Of a stretch of DNA of 64,000 nucleotides, positions 11,491 to 24,273 are shown piece after piece. Below the pieces are notes generated by a model, which saw only the letters and a list, made by a program, of their open reading frames with translations, did no database searches and was not told the DNA's origin. Source of the DNA: Kudoa neothunni. Its lineage: Eukaryota > Cnidaria. Numbering within the stretch: the stretch's first letter is position 1; each line of letters starts with the position of its first letter. Location: the NCBI GenBank assembly GCA_964304625.1, contig OZ199840.1, positions 10,168,001 through 10,232,000 of the forward strand. Reading direction: 5' to 3'. The translations under genes were made by a program, and so were the position numbers.

Positions 11491-14485
11491 TATAGTTAAG
11501 CCTCGATTTAGCGTAGTAATTCGGGATTTACTATGCTATGCTATAACAAATATCAAGCGTGGAGATTCATGCGTGTGCGTGTCAATACTTAATTTCAGAC
11601 ACCAATCACAAATGAAAGCATATTCATGGGTTTCGTATGAAACGATTCAATTTTAGAAATATATCGGAATTATGCAACTATATTTTTAATAGTTATATCA
11701 TTTAAAAACTACATATCATATATGAATCGATCTATTTGACTCTGTAACATATATACTTAATATCACTATTTCTAAAAAGCGTGAACATGGTGAAAAATCG
11801 TAATATGTCGTATCAACAGATTTATATTTCAAAATAGCTGGATATCCCATGGTTAAAATCTTCTAGTCCCTGTTTCTGCATATTCAACGTTACAGTTTGA
11901 TAAATGGTTAACGTGAGAGGTCTTGTCTCCCAAATGTTAGTGAGAAATATTATATGTAGCCAACGCTATAGTACTAAAATTCTATATTTAATGCACATTT
12001 TTATTTTGTAAAAATAACTTGTTTAAAAAATCATTGAGGAGAAACTACTGGATAAACATTTTTTTGTAGTAACTTTAAAATTAGTAAAGTTAAAAAATAG
12101 ATCGTATAATTACTCTAAAAATTTAATAATAAATTTTTAAAGATAAAACTATTATAACTTTTTTCGTAATGCAAATAATTTAGGAAAAAAAATTTAAAAA
12201 CTAGACAAACAATAACTGGATTGTTTGATTATTTTAAAAAATCAATGTCAGATTTATAAAAAACAATAGAAAAGATAATCTATAATAAGATGCGTAAAGC
12301 TAAATAGAAAGGTTTAATCATAAAACATCGATACAAAAAATTTGCCTAAATACTTCTATAACGTATAATTAACTTATAAGTTAATGTTTGATTAATGGAA
12401 TGGGTTTTCATTGGTTTTTGGAAATTTAACGAAGATTTCACGAGTGCCAGCGCCGCCGAATTCGGGATTTGATAGCAAAGTTACATCTTACCCTATTTCC
12501 AATCCCCTAATAGTTGTCTGTTTTTTTCATTCATAATTATCTGAACTAGAAAATATTTTAAAAAAGTTTTCATATTTAAAAAACATGTTTAAGACACTGA
12601 CTATTGACATGGAAGTTATTAGCCCCAAATGTATAACGCGCGCGCAGTGACCATTTTTAATCTCAGGAACCTCTATTTTATAGTTGACCTATGAAGTTTA
12701 CTTTTTAGAATCTGCAATATTTAATTATTTATGGCCAGCAATTTCCCTCAAAGTTGCTAGAATGATTAAATACACTAAAAACTAGTGCCACCTGAATATT
12801 GTCGACAATGCTAATAGTATTACCTTAATTTAAATTTCAATGCACAGAGATAATATTGAAAAGCATCATTAACTTATATAAAGTGAAGTGATCATTTAAT
12901 TATAAATCGCCCAATTGTTGTTGGCTGTTAGTCAACAACAATAAAACGAAAATTCAGTTAAATACAAATTTACAATAACAGTCATATAGCAATCAAAGGT
13001 TGCTAAAAATATTAAGCAAGACGTATAAATAGCTATATCAGAGAATAATCGCGGATTTTGTTATTAGCAAATTTTCGCCGAACAACTTCAAACGTAATAT
13101 CGAGTGCACACTCCACCTTTTGAATGATATGATTGACGAATTTCTCCGGAGAGGGTAACTAAATAAAGGCCGGCTATAGGCATGATAAATTTTTCTATTA
13201 ACCCAGGGTTTGTTTTAGTAATGGAGAGAATTAAAATTATCCGAAATTTTTAATCTCAGCAACTCTTACTTGCAAACCGTTTACAGATTTAATTTTTTAG
13301 AATCTACTATATTTAATTATTTCCAGTGCCAATAGCCACTTCCTTGAATAAATGACAACTTTCTCAATAACCTGAAAGGAAATGACCTTTCAAGATCATG
13401 TATTCAATTCTTCGTGCTTAGATTGTGTAAGTTATTAAATGTTTATTGTCCACAAATTCGTTTCTATGTGATTTAAAATTTCGGATAAATATCTTACATT
13501 TTCAATATTTTTTTATAAAAGTATACAATTAAGATGAAAAGTTTTCATAAAAAAATAAACAAATTTTCAAAAATAGATTTAAACACTTCTCAGCCCATAT
13601 AAATCCTACAATAATGTTTCTTGATTAACCAGTATCATCGAACGTCGGAATCTATGTGCATTGTCGGAGAGCTGAGCTGAGCTGGAGCTGACACAGCATC
13701 TCAATTATCTAATAATGCGCATCCTCAAAATAATCACACGACTATTGCCGAAATTTAATCGTAGAGTTTGTCCGGTTGGTAGCTTTTGGTTTGCTGGAAG
13801 ACATACTATCAGTTTTTAAATATTATTTATCAAAGTATAAGTAGTTGCTTTTGATTGTTGGGAATGTTGGTGATGTGAGCTGATAAACATAAACCAAATG
13901 TACTAATATGCATACGTATTTATTGTCGACTGTCGACCGCAGGCTGTCACTATCAGTTTCAGTGTATCTATTAGTTTATAATATGTTCACTGGTGTTTCC
14001 AGTCAGTCAGTCAGTCAGTCAGGCAGGCCTTTGTGGGCTTTAGTTTGAAACCTCACGCTCGAGGAAAGCAACGGTTACGACTGTCGATAGTTTGACTGGT
14101 ACAACTTTGGTGACACTGGGGTTTTATTTGCCAAGTGCGTAAGCACATGCTATTTTCTCTAGTCAGTTCTTCAAAATACGGCCACGTGCTGTGTATTTTT
14201 AATGTTATATTGTGTGTACGAATGTGTAGTTTAAATCGGTTGTTTGTGTTATAAATGCACACCCCCAAAATCGAGGTGTGTAGAGCGAATGATTATTATA
14301 TGAGTTTGATCGCCTTTCGTAATCAACTGTAACTATTTTATTGATTGTATGAGACGTATCTCTATCAACCGATTACTAATGGTGCATTTTTGGGTATGAA
14401 GACCCCGCATTTACGTTTGTCTCGTGCTCAAATTCACTAACAACTCATTGGTATATCGAGAACAGACTGATTTATGCAATTTAGA
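11491..14485. other. Gene-poor AT-rich region with a local repeat pair
   Basis: No coding region was recognised. Two related segments lie in the same orientation about 600 bp apart (12640-12790 and 13235-13370). Both share the start TTTTTAATCTCAG, then AACTC or AACCTC, then a TTTTTAGAATCT block running into ATATTTAATTATTT. A short tandem run of GTCA units lies at 14001-14022. Confidence 0.4.
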
Positions 14486-17183
14486 ATGAACGAAACCTCT
14501 AAAATTTCATCCAAGACCAACACACGTATGACCCCCTCGAGTGTGTTAACCAAGTATAAACACTATCTAAGTAATGATGGCTCAATAAGGGCAGTTTCAG
14601 AAGCAGTTTGGTTCTCAAAGTAGTAGATTTTGGATATCGCCACCGAGCTTTTGTATTGAGTATCATCAATTTAGAGTGATGCCTAAGATCACCCACAACG
14701 TCGAAAGGTGTATGTTATTGAACATCATTGATGCTACTGCTACACATGCGTCCCCTCCTATAATTGAAAAGTACCCCACAATTAATTTGCTCACCCTCAC
14801 CCTCACTATTCCGATTGCTGTTGCTGTTGCTATTGCTATTGTCTTTAAGATTTCTCAACAACGGTGGATGGGTCACAATAGATTCTTGGTATCAACACTA
14901 TTTGGAAGAAAAGAACACTGGTTTTCTTCTTCATATCACCAAGGTGATTGCACGCAATTGATTTATTGATTTATAGTTGTACACTAGATTCTTAGCAGAT
15001 TACCTATAACAATTCAACGTTTGCGAAATGTGACTTGGAGTATAGTGGGTGATTTTGGTACTAATTTTGTGTAGGTTACAATTGCGAAATCGGTTAAAGC
15101 TGCCTCAAAAATTCCCGATCTAAGTACTACTTACCTTAAGTGAATAATTTGTTTATAGCTTTTGATATGCTAGAACTTAAGCAATCATCAAAATTATTGA
15201 TCAAACGTTGGAAAGCTTTGGTATTAGAAACCAAGAGTAATCAAGAAAGTAATTGGTTCTGTTCCAATAACATGTACAGTCATCTTTCACTTAGAAAAGT
15301 CTTCTGATGCTAAAGCAACAACAAGTATGATTATTATTGTTTTTTGAGCACCGAGTGATTTTATATGACGTTTGATAGCGACCTCAATAAAGAGGACCAA
15401 ATCCCCCGAGCCTACTGATGACCAAATCAAAATTGGTATATTTGAGCTTGTTTAGAATCTGTTTCTAATTATAATGTACTAGTCAAAGAAGATACCACTA
15501 ATTCAGACTCTAACAGTTTCGTCGAACCGGTTGATGCTACGAATGAAAATCAACAACAACCTATCATACCAACAATCAATGAACCGAATTATATGGAGTC
15601 GACGGATGTATTTCTGATGTTTATTCAACTCAATTTGTGAGCTTAAATTTCAGGATCCATACGACCAACGACAGGATGCACCATCTTACAATGCAGGCTA
15701 TGAAGATGAAGAAGCCAGCTTCCATTCTGAGGTCATGGAGGAAGAGTACAGCAATTTGGAACAAGGCGATAGTACCATCATTCCAAATACCATTGAAGAT
15801 AATTCCAATAAACTTAAAAAAACTAAGAGAAAGTCCGTGTCATGGAAACCTGAGACCAGCCTTGTGTCTGTTCGTTACTTTGAACGAGATGAAAGTCCAT
15901 CCCAAATGTCAAACAGCGATGCAACCTCAACCTTGGGAAGTGATTCCAAGTACTTAATTTACATACATACACCTGTGATGCTCATATACGTCGGCGCTTT
16001 TTTATCGAATGTTTTTGTCAATTTTACCAAAATAAATTGATTTAGTTCAAATGGAAACACGGCAGAAGGTTGGAAAAATTTAATTCCTGTTGAACATGCT
16101 ACTGATTCACCTGTGAAATCATTTGGTAGTTCTAGTAATGGGAAAGTACTTCAGGTATTATGAATATTTCTTAGCTATGTGTGCCAATTTTTCTATTTTA
16201 GTCGAAGAATGAAGAACAGTTCATGAGGATGATCAAATTAAGTGTTGATGTTATAGAGTTGTTATTAAATTTATTTGATTCTTGTTTGTAATAGTAAAAA
16301 ATTATTATTGTAGAAATAAATCCTCACCTATTGAACCCGAAGGTGCAGATCTTGGCGCTGGAATTAAACCTAGAGTTGTATTTGTTTGTTCAGCTTGATG
16401 TATCATCTATTTATTGTTGTTTGTTAGTATCCTAAAAGCACCAACAGCGTTGCCGTAGGAAGTCGCGCTGTGAGAGCACCTCCACAAAACCCTCATCTAA
16501 ATTATCCCCAAATAAATGCATATGGTGGCTATGGTATGATATTTCAGGGTTCATTTATTGTTATGTGGTTGGTGATAGGTGGTGAATTTCCTGGAAGAGT
16601 CGGTCATCCTCAACATGGATATCCTGGAGGTAGAGGTGTACCAAGAATGGGTTGTCACCCAAATCAGTTCGAACCCCCTGTACCTTATAATAGAGCACCT
16701 TATCCACGACCTCATTATCCAACCAATCAAGGACATGGTTTCAGTCGGTTTCCCGTGGATGAGAGACATCCACCTCATTTCCAACCACCGTACAACACGG
16801 GGCGCCCTCCTGTGAGATATGCGACTAATCAACCGCTACATCAGAGACCACCCCCAAATGTTCATTCGAATGAAAATCACAATCGTGGTTTACCAATCCA
16901 ACACATCCAACCTCAGGAGGGTTCTATGCCCAAACATCCAATGGCTCCCTCCTATGCTCACCCACCTCCACCACCATCTCAATCAAATTATCCTAACCAA
17001 AACTCTGTTCCCCCTCAACAAATCTCATCCAACTTCAAACCCAATTACCCTAAAAGTTGTTTTGTTCTTGCAAATTACTGTTAATTCAACTTTTTAATAG
17101 CAATAAAATGCCGCGTTCATTCCGCTGGTGGAGTTTGTAGATTCGGAGATAAGTGCAGATTCATTCATGATGATCCTTCTTGA
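14486..17183 (+). CDS. PPP1R10: PNUTS-like PP1 regulatory subunit (PPP1R10 homologue)
   Basis: Nuclear scaffold that in other animals binds PP1 and the Wdr82 complex and acts in RNA polymerase II termination. The ATG at 14486 opens an exon reading TKYKHYLSNDGSIRAVSEA, matching the family's N-terminus. Exons at 14675-14770, 14850 onward, 14999-15029, 15075-15123 and 15159-15248 build the TFIIS N-terminal-like domain (RCMLLNIID, FLNNGGWVTIDSWYQHYLEE, LPITIQRLRN, LLIKRWKALVLETK). Acidic, Ser/Asn-rich exons lead to the PP1-docking RVxF site KRKSVSWK near 15832. A Gly/Pro/His-rich region follows (16470-17060). The last exon holds a CCCH zinc finger (C-x8-C-x5-C-x3-H; KCRVHSAGGVCRFGDKCRFI) before the stop at 17181. 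Introns are ~35-60 nt. The junction after 14940 has no GT donor in the right phase (an in-frame TGA follows IARN), so it is a frame error or an unusual splice site. Confidence 0.85.
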
Positions 17184-17452
17184 TAAGGTTAACACCTTCA
17201 CAATTCCAATTCATACGGAATGTCCGTTTTTCTAACGTTTTGTATATAATTTATCCACGGTGTCTTTTATTCAATTTGCGATTTCACTTAAAAATTTATT
17301 TGCAACAAATGCATGATCCCTTATTTATTTAGTGAATATGCATACGTTATATTAAATTTAAAATATTTTCCGCAATATATTTCGAAAATATGTAGTGGTT
17401 TTTGACTTCATTTCTGTGAAAAAATATTGAATTTAGGATTAATTCTCTAATG
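17184..17452. other. Spacer downstream of the PNUTS-like gene
   Basis: AT-rich; contains the expected 3' UTR and, at its end, the left target duplication of the neighbouring hAT MITE. No other feature seen. Confidence 0.4.
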
Positions 17453-17734
17453 CAGTGTTTCTCGACCGGGGGTAAATTCAGCAACATCAGCATGGGATGG
17501 GTGTAATACTTGTAGAATGAGGTGGTTGGCAAATAATATTTAATCATCAATAGTTTTGAGTACTTTTAATTATTTCGGACCCGTAGGAAGGCAAATGGAC
17601 CAGAAATAATTCAACGTAGAAAAGTCCAACAAAATTAAATCTGTCATAGCTAAAACAATATGAAACCTTAAAGTAAATATGAATCGGCTTCCAAGGTATG
17701 GGGGTAAATTTGAAAAAAAGATTTAGAACCCCTG
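17453..17734. mobile_element. Short non-autonomous hAT (Buster-type) MITE, 282 bp
   Basis: Terminal inverted repeats CAGTGTTTCTCGACC and GATTTAGAACCCCTG are flanked by an 8-bp target duplication, CTCTAATG at 17445-17452 and CTCTAACG at 17735-17742 (7 of 8 identical). It follows the nnnTAnnn rule of Buster hAT elements. The inside is non-coding and related to the 55105-55709 copy (shared GGTAAATT ends, CTTCCAA and AACCTTAAAGTA blocks). Confidence 0.85.
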
Positions 17735-20078
17735 CTCTAACGGACCTTTGGTCTATGGGATCTCATGTTTTTTATTTTACGATAATTAATAAAAAAAATT
17801 TCAACATGCAACGCAAATTTTAGGAAAAGGGTGACTCATTGGATCAGTTAATCCACTAGAAATCAATTCTGCAAGTTAGGGTCATGCCTCGACGTTGCGT
17901 AGTTGTTCAATATCTATTGAATTTTCTAATCATTTATAAATTTAATGATGTTACGCAACAATTAAATTATTTAGAAATAAAAAATTAATCCGAAATCGCT
18001 CAGTATTGCGTAGTAATTTTGACCAGAAACTTAAAATCGTCAGTTATTATATTTCAATTGAGTCAATGAAGGGTTGGAATACGAACCTCATCGAAATTTG
18101 GTCTTAGTAATAGAATAATTATAAGTTTTGGTAATAAATATATTAAAATTTAAAGATCATCCCACCCTCTGTAGAATCCTATCAATCGTGTTGGATTATC
18201 TAGAACATGCGCTACTGCTCCACTTTCGGAGCATAATATTGTGAGAATAAAATCCCCAATATGTCACCCACTATAGCGTGGCTGACATATCGAACTAACT
18301 TTATAATATTATGGTAGTAGCGTGGTTGTTAATTTAGTAAAACGTATTCCTATGACCGCATTTCATTTAACAGATAGAACGAAAATAACCTATTCTAAAA
18401 GAAAGAGAAATGCAGTTAAAAGTGGCTATTTCTCTAAAGATGAGATAAAACATGGAAAACCCATATTTTCATTATATAAATGGATTTATGTTAAAAAAAC
18501 GAGTCAATAAATGATTTATTCGCTTTTTTTGCACAACGCGCAACTTGATATTGCATAATTAGTTGGCGGCCTCAATTTAAGAAAGATTAAACTATGAGTT
18601 TGAGTCAGCTCAAAATTGTCCGATTTTTACTCTTCTAATTCAAAAAAATTATTGCATTGCAAATTCACAAAAAATGGAAATTAATCGCTGTTGATTTCAT
18701 TCCGAGAAATTTTCAAGTAGACAATTATACATTTCAATAATTCTTTAAAAGAATTATTAAAACAAAAATTGAGGCTAAAAATAATATACTAAAATTCTAT
18801 GAAAATAAGCACATTTTAACATGTTATATGTTATGCTCCAGTTCCAGTTGAGACCGAGATTTCGGATATGGGTTTCATCATTATTAGCGATAAGACAGTT
18901 TTATGTGCTGGAATTCTGAATGCTTGAATTAAAAAAAAACTCTGCTATTGGTGGTGATATCCAATGCTAAGTTATCATTACAAATGTTTGATATCAATTT
19001 TCAGAAAACTCTAATTTTTGTCAATACCTAAATAAATCAAAATTTAACTAAATATCGTCTACTTGACTAATTTCTCTTAATATTAATGAATGAATGAATG
19101 AATGGTCGTACATAAAAATAAAACCTCATCCAGGTATATTTGCTATGTGTTATTCAAAAACCGAACGAAACACTGTAATACAAACGTTTGAACAGGCTCC
19201 AAAACAAAGTTTGATTAATTAAATTATCAAAAATCGCCTTTTTGAGCGTTGCTTATCGACAAAATATTTTTACATTAACTAGCTTTAGCTATCGCTTTTA
19301 TGAAAAGAGAATTTTTGTTATCTGGAAATGTCGAAAAATCAGAACAAATATGATGTTGTGCTCTACAATAGATGATCTTGTTTCGAATGGGGATATTTTT
19401 CAACATATAATTAAATATTAGTTCTGTTTTTACGAACAATTCTGAGTTGTCCGGCAAAAATTTTATTTATTCCTTCTATAACAGTATTAAATAATTCTTA
19501 CTGTTGGAGGGATTTTTATTTCCAAAAACTGATATCAACTGGTTAAAGAATATCTTGATTGAATTGAAAAAAGGTTATTACGTGGTAGGAAAAAGAGATT
19601 TTAGGCAATTTTCGCAAAACTTGTTGTACAATCGTCATCTACAAAATTTTGAGTGATTATTTTTTCACATAGGAAAATTTTGATCAGTGGTCACCAGGTT
19701 TTTACTGATTGAACAAATACCTTCTTGATTTTGTCTTAAATTTCGTCCAATCGTTGATTTGTGAATATTTATACACTCAACAGTTTATTCATTTGTGTAT
19801 TTCTGAGGCATTTCATAAGAAATCAAACTGACATTAATTACTCCTGCTAATAGAATAACTCTACTTCGCATTCTTATAGGCAGGCAATGCCACATATTTT
19901 CTTGTATTTATGTTAATTTCATTTAAAATACTGTAAACACATCACCCACATTGTGCATAATATAGTTGGTGAATCGACTGAAAATAGAAAAATAAATAAC
20001 AAAAAAAGACGCGAAAATAAACGTAACACATTTAAACAACAATGACAATGAAAAATGTCATAAGAAAGATTGAAAAAT
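17735..20078. other. Gene-poor region; holds one copy of a dispersed repeat
   Basis: No host gene recognised. A 62-codon open frame at 18322-18510 on the plus strand has no family I can name. Roughly 19020-19335 is a diverged relative of 36575-36900. The two share an AAATTTAACTAA block, a TGAATGAATGGTC(G/A)T block, CTCATC-AGGTA, and CACCGAAC/AACCGAAC stretches. Confidence 0.35.
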
Positions 20079-21817
20079 TCAAACATGATGGCTGATTTCA
20101 TAGATGACTGCATCGAGAAACTTTTCGCACGATTCGCCCCCATTGATATCAGGAGTCCTGGCGATATCATTCGCCACTACAATTTTAATAGCCGATCTGA
20201 TTTTCTTAGCCATCTCGTGGTAGCCTAAATGATCCAACATATCGCAAGAAGCATGTAGCATGGCCATGGGGTTTGAGTATTCTGCATCTTTTCCGTAGTC
20301 GCAAGCACTTCTAGTGGCAGCTTCAAAAAGTGCTAATTGCTTTCCCTTTTGGAATATAAAACAAATTACACAAAATTCTCTTCACATCATTGGTAAACTA
20401 CAGTCGAAAAATTGGAACCGGAAAGAATTTGATTGCTTCCAACCAAACCAGAACTGATATTGATGATAATGCTGCCGTAGAGATTGGGCGCGACAATCAC
20501 ACTGAATTGTTGTGGCTGTTTCACCAGTTGCATGGAACAATTGTCAATGATCATAGATTTGAAATTGATGTTGGGATAGTTTTGTGCGATTTGTTGGCAT
20601 TCACTCAAAAACATGCCGTCGCCCATTTTGATAATGTTGGCTTTATGGATGCAATGGACAGTTCCTCGGTTTTCTGTGGCGGCTAATTCAAATGCAAACT
20701 TTGCAATTTGTTGACATCGATGTCTAGTGGTCACCTTGAACATTTCGGCTATTCCATTTTGTTTATGTTGATGTTCGATACTGGAATATTCGCCCTCGGT
20801 ATTCTGACGAACAATCACAAAATCGATATCATTCCTCAACGAAAACGATGGATAGCTTTTCACCCTGACCACATCAGCCCAAAGATCAAGTTTCTTACGA
20901 AGTACCATATTCGGAGAGCACACATTACCCGATTCAGCAGTGTCCGAGTCGAAATCAATATTTGTGGTCCATTTTCCTTTCAGAGCCACCTTGTTTCTCT
21001 TCACACTATCAAGAACGCTGTTCATGTGTGAGGGATCCAATGCTTGTTGTCCATTGACATTGAGCACCTCATATTCTAATGGTGCTTTTACGGCCTATAT
21101 CAATGGCAATCAATCACAATCAGTTGTAAAGTGTGCCGAAAAAGAGAGCGGGATAAAAGCCGTCTCAAATTGATCAATCGCCAGCATAATCCAAAATATA
21201 ATGAAGGGGAGTTTTCCTCTTGCACCTCAAATAATATTCTCGTTTTTAACAGAAATTAATTTATATAATATATTTTTAATAAAATAAATAATTTATTATT
21301 CAAATTAATCCAGTATAACTTTCAACAATTAATATGTAATGATACAACACTATAGAGATAAGTATGTGAGTACAATGGTGGTTATCGTGAACAGACCAAA
21401 TAACCAAAAAACAGCAACAAAGTTATTGTCACATGAGCTGTTAAATACAGCAGGTTTCCGATGTTAACCGAGTTGTTCACCCACCGCAGATTGAGCCTTA
21501 GAGCCGCACGCTCAACCTGATGATTAAACACCAAAAATAGTATTGAAGCTGTGTGGTGATAACAGAGCAAAAATTTGATAGTTTAAACAAATAGTCTACA
21601 AATATAGCCTTTAAAACGATAAATAAACGACCGCATTATGGCACGAAAGTAGGTGAAAAGTTTTTGAGACGCCATTAGGAGGGTCAAAAATAAAGCTTAC
21701 ATTTAATACATCAATTAGCCGATGAATAATATAAGGATGAGCACCATCACCAGTTATCATGGTTACTTTTTGGGAAAGATTAGACATGCATCTTTTGAAT
21801 ACAAAACCTGACAGCAT
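20079..21817 (-). CDS. NAD-dependent isocitrate dehydrogenase, beta/gamma-type subunit
   Basis: Subunit of mitochondrial IDH3 (isocitrate + NAD to 2-oxoglutarate, CO2 and NADH, TCA cycle). Three exons, all phase 0: 21701-21817, 20402-21094 and 20079-20345, giving 358 aa. The ATG at 21817 starts a short basic leader (MLSGFVFKRCMSNLSQKVTM), plausible as a transit peptide, followed by ITGDGAHPYII (GDGxGPE in the family). The body keeps the nucleotide and substrate-fold blocks (FVIVRQNTEGEYSSIEHQ, VHCIHKANIIKMGDG, IIDNCSMQLV, VAPNLYGSI), and the C-terminus keeps CDMLDHLGYHEMAKKIRSA and RTPDINGGES. Catalytic alpha subunits have GDGIGPE and a DRT/YE-type active site. The altered GDGAHPY and the overall match favour the regulatory beta or gamma type, which I cannot separate. 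Intron 1 is unusually long (~606 bp), intron 2 about 56 bp. Head to head with nucleophosmin. Confidence 0.88.
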
Positions 21818-21954
21818 CACTTGAATCGGGTAACGGTTCGGGTTCCGAAAAGTTTAAACTGGAGCGTCATTATTGCATTAAGCCGATTAACGACGGATCT
21901 AGTCATCAGAACTTCCCGCACACGTGCAAAGAGGGTTTTAGCTGTAGCGCAACT
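21818..21954. promoter_or_regulatory. Presumed bidirectional promoter between IDH3 and nucleophosmin
   Basis: Only 137 bp separate the two start codons (IDH3 leftward at 21817, nucleophosmin rightward at 21955). The segment is more GC-rich than its surroundings and contains repeated CG-containing motifs (TCGGG, ACGGTTCGGG, CACGTG). No TATA box is obvious. The shared promoter is inferred from spacing. Confidence 0.45.
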
Positions 21955-23153
21955 ATGTTGAGTTCGGAAGAGTTTTGGGGTAGTTACCTCATTGTTGATA
22001 GATGTGATCATAGTGGAACAACATTTAGCATGCAAATTGGACGATTCAAATCGCAAATGTACATGGCAATACGAAGAGGACGATACTGCTGAGCACAAGT
22101 TGATTGTTAGTCAGGTAGAATTCACACCGTTGCGCAATTCCCTATCTGATGCATTTAGGCATGTCTTGGTATTGGTGCCAAGGAAGGCGAAAGGAATGTG
22201 GTCAATGTTACAGTTGTGGGAGACGAAGATGAGTCGTACACTGTCCTTTCGTTGCGAGCTGGCATCCTCGAACAATGCTCGATTTCATTTGGTTTCACAC
22301 AAACCGTTACATTTGAGTTGGTGTCTGGTAGTGGCCCAGTATCTTTGGTTGGATCTCATCTTATCGGTTATTTCTTTGTTGTTGTTGTTGTTCGACGTGC
22401 ATCTGAACAAAAAATTTGTAGCAATCGATGACGATGTTGATGATTCCGAGCTTTATGGTGAAGGACACGATGGAGAACTCGATAGTGATATGTCTGATAG
22501 TGAAGACATGGATGACCAACTTGACGATGACCTCTCTGAAGATGAGGACATTGAGGATCTAGGTATTTTTGTTTTAGAATATGTACAAAGAGAATGCTTA
22601 CTTTGCTTCTGCGACGATTAAGGAAGCGCCGACGGTCCCCTTAAACGCAAAAAGTTGGGTAATGATGGTATGGGTGCGAAAAAACCCAAAGTATCGGGTG
22701 GAAGCATTCTAAAAAAGTCCGATATAGACGAAGATAGTGACGATGATGATTCTGAGACTGATACCAAACCTAAGGTTTTACTTTAGTTGGGCGCATTTTG
22801 CTTAATTAATGTTTTTGTAGAAAAAGCCCAATGGTGCAAAAAAGGTAACATTTTCTAATAAGCTGGTAATTTTTTGTGAAGTTGGGGTTTCAAGTTGTAT
22901 TTTTTAGGACATTAAAACTATTCCATCCATAAATGATACCTCCGCCACAGCAGAGAAAATCAAAGCTTCACTGTCAAAAGTATTCGTTTTTTTTGTTATA
23001 AGCGAAGACATAATTTGATTGATTTGTTATTGATAGATGAAGAACAAACCAAAAACACTCGAGAAACTTAGAAACTTTGTTACCTCCACTCACAAAATCA
23101 CCGATCCTGCCGTGATCTCCGAAATTTGGAATTCGCTCAATAGCAAAAATTGA
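21955..23153 (+). CDS. Nucleophosmin/nucleoplasmin histone chaperone with C-terminal NPM1 domain
   Basis: Eight exons (21955-21979, 22014-22114, 22159-22366, 22422-22562, 22623-22774, 22821-22844, 22908-22979, 23037-23153) give 279 aa, close to human NPM1 (294). The N-terminal pentamer-forming core is clear: FWG start, LACKLDD, EHKLIVSQACLGIGAKEGE, VVGDEDESYTVLSLRAG and VSGSGPVSLVGSHLI. Long acidic tracts follow (DDDVDDSELYGEG, DLSEDEDIEDL), then basic nuclear-targeting stretches (KRKKLG, KKPK), and finally the three-helix NPM1-C-type domain (KTLEKLRNFVTSTHKITD, EIWNSLN). Expected role is nucleolar histone and ribosome-assembly chaperone. Introns run from ~34 to ~63 nt. The reading frame closes perfectly across all joins. 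Confidence 0.9.
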
Positions 23154-23672
23154 CACTATTAGATTAATTGCGTTATAAAATATTGGTCACATGTGTACCG
23201 ATGTACGTTGATTATCATTAGTTTTTTTGTCTCATGGTTTTGCGCTTAATTTTTTTGTATGTGAATCTTATTGTCGGGTTTTCACCTCAAGCGCGCTATT
23301 TATTTCTCGTTTGTAATATTCAGTTCTTGGATTCGTCCACTTAACCTACAAAACATTAACATTAGATTTTAGATTAGGGGTTCTCCTTCCGTACTCAGTC
23401 AGATATTGTTGATTTTTATGCGGTCGTAGAATCTCATTTATTTATTAGCTTATAAAAATTTTGTAAGTTCTAATAACATAACTCATGATGTAGCTTGTTA
23501 GATTCTGGTCTATTTATTGTGGCATCTTGATTATTCTAGACATTTCAATAGGCCACAAATAACCATTCACATTCTCTCCAAGGTAGTCTAGAATTTGGAC
23601 TTACAAAGTGAGTTAGTCTGTGGTGGACCACCCCTAATTATATGCAAAATTTTTGTAGTTTCGGCTCTGAGG
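23154..23672. other. Spacer after nucleophosmin
   Basis: AT-rich 3' flank with no recognised coding content; ends at the left duplication of the next hAT element. Confidence 0.4.
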
Positions 23673-24273
23673 CAATCTCCCAAACTTTTTTATTTCGCGC
23701 CCCATCTTTTTCACGAGTATTGATTTTTTAACTTAAACTGTTTATAACTATGAATAAAGCTCCCCATCACATTAAACTTGAATAAAATTAATATGTCTTC
23801 ACTCATTAAAATTTAAATGTGTTCGATCAGATCTAACTTAATTTATCGATGGACCTTAAAAATTAACATCTTAGTTCTTCAATCCGTCATAAACAGCATC
23901 AACTGAAACTTGTGGTAATCCAACCTTCATTAGGAAAGATTTTCGTGTATATGGGCCAATAAACTAAAAATAAATACTATAAAATTAATAACTATTATAT
24001 TAGGTTTAGTCAAAAAAGGGGAGATATGATTCAAACCATTCTGATTCTATGTGGGTGAAGGACACGTTGAATATTGGTATCGATTTTTATGATGTTAATC
24101 GTCATTTAAAAATAAACGATATTGGAAATCGCGATATTGACTTCAAAGTACGTCATACTGCCCAATTATCTCGCCATTATCCGTGTCATACCAATCCTCA
24201 GGATTTACTGCGTCCCATCAAAATTTTTTCACGCCCCACCGGTGAAATGTGGGGCCCACGTTGAGAAACACTG
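23673..24273. mobile_element. Non-autonomous hAT element, 601 bp
   Basis: The right end CACGTTGAGAAACACTG and a decayed left end (CAATCTCCCAAAC) sit between CTCTGAGG (23665-23672) and CTCTAAGA (24274-24281), 6 of 8 identical. The inside aligns with the better preserved copy at 30863-31573: both share ATTAGGAAAGA(T/C)TTT, TTGACTTC/TTGATTTCCATG, and CACACTGCCCAATTATCTC followed by CATTATCC. No intact transposase. Confidence 0.75.

Noticed and set aside
13660-13700. GAGCTGAGCTGAGCTGGAGCTG as a regulatory repeat
   Set aside because: A very short imperfect repeat, no nearby gene start in a consistent position; no functional support.
16551-17097. Alternative frames in the Gly/Pro/His-rich PNUTS region
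   Set aside because: Compositional shadows; the chosen frame continues across splice sites into the CCCH finger.
20390-21173. Plus-strand open frames across the IDH3 exons
   Set aside because: Shadows of the minus-strand IDH3 gene; they have no homology of their own.
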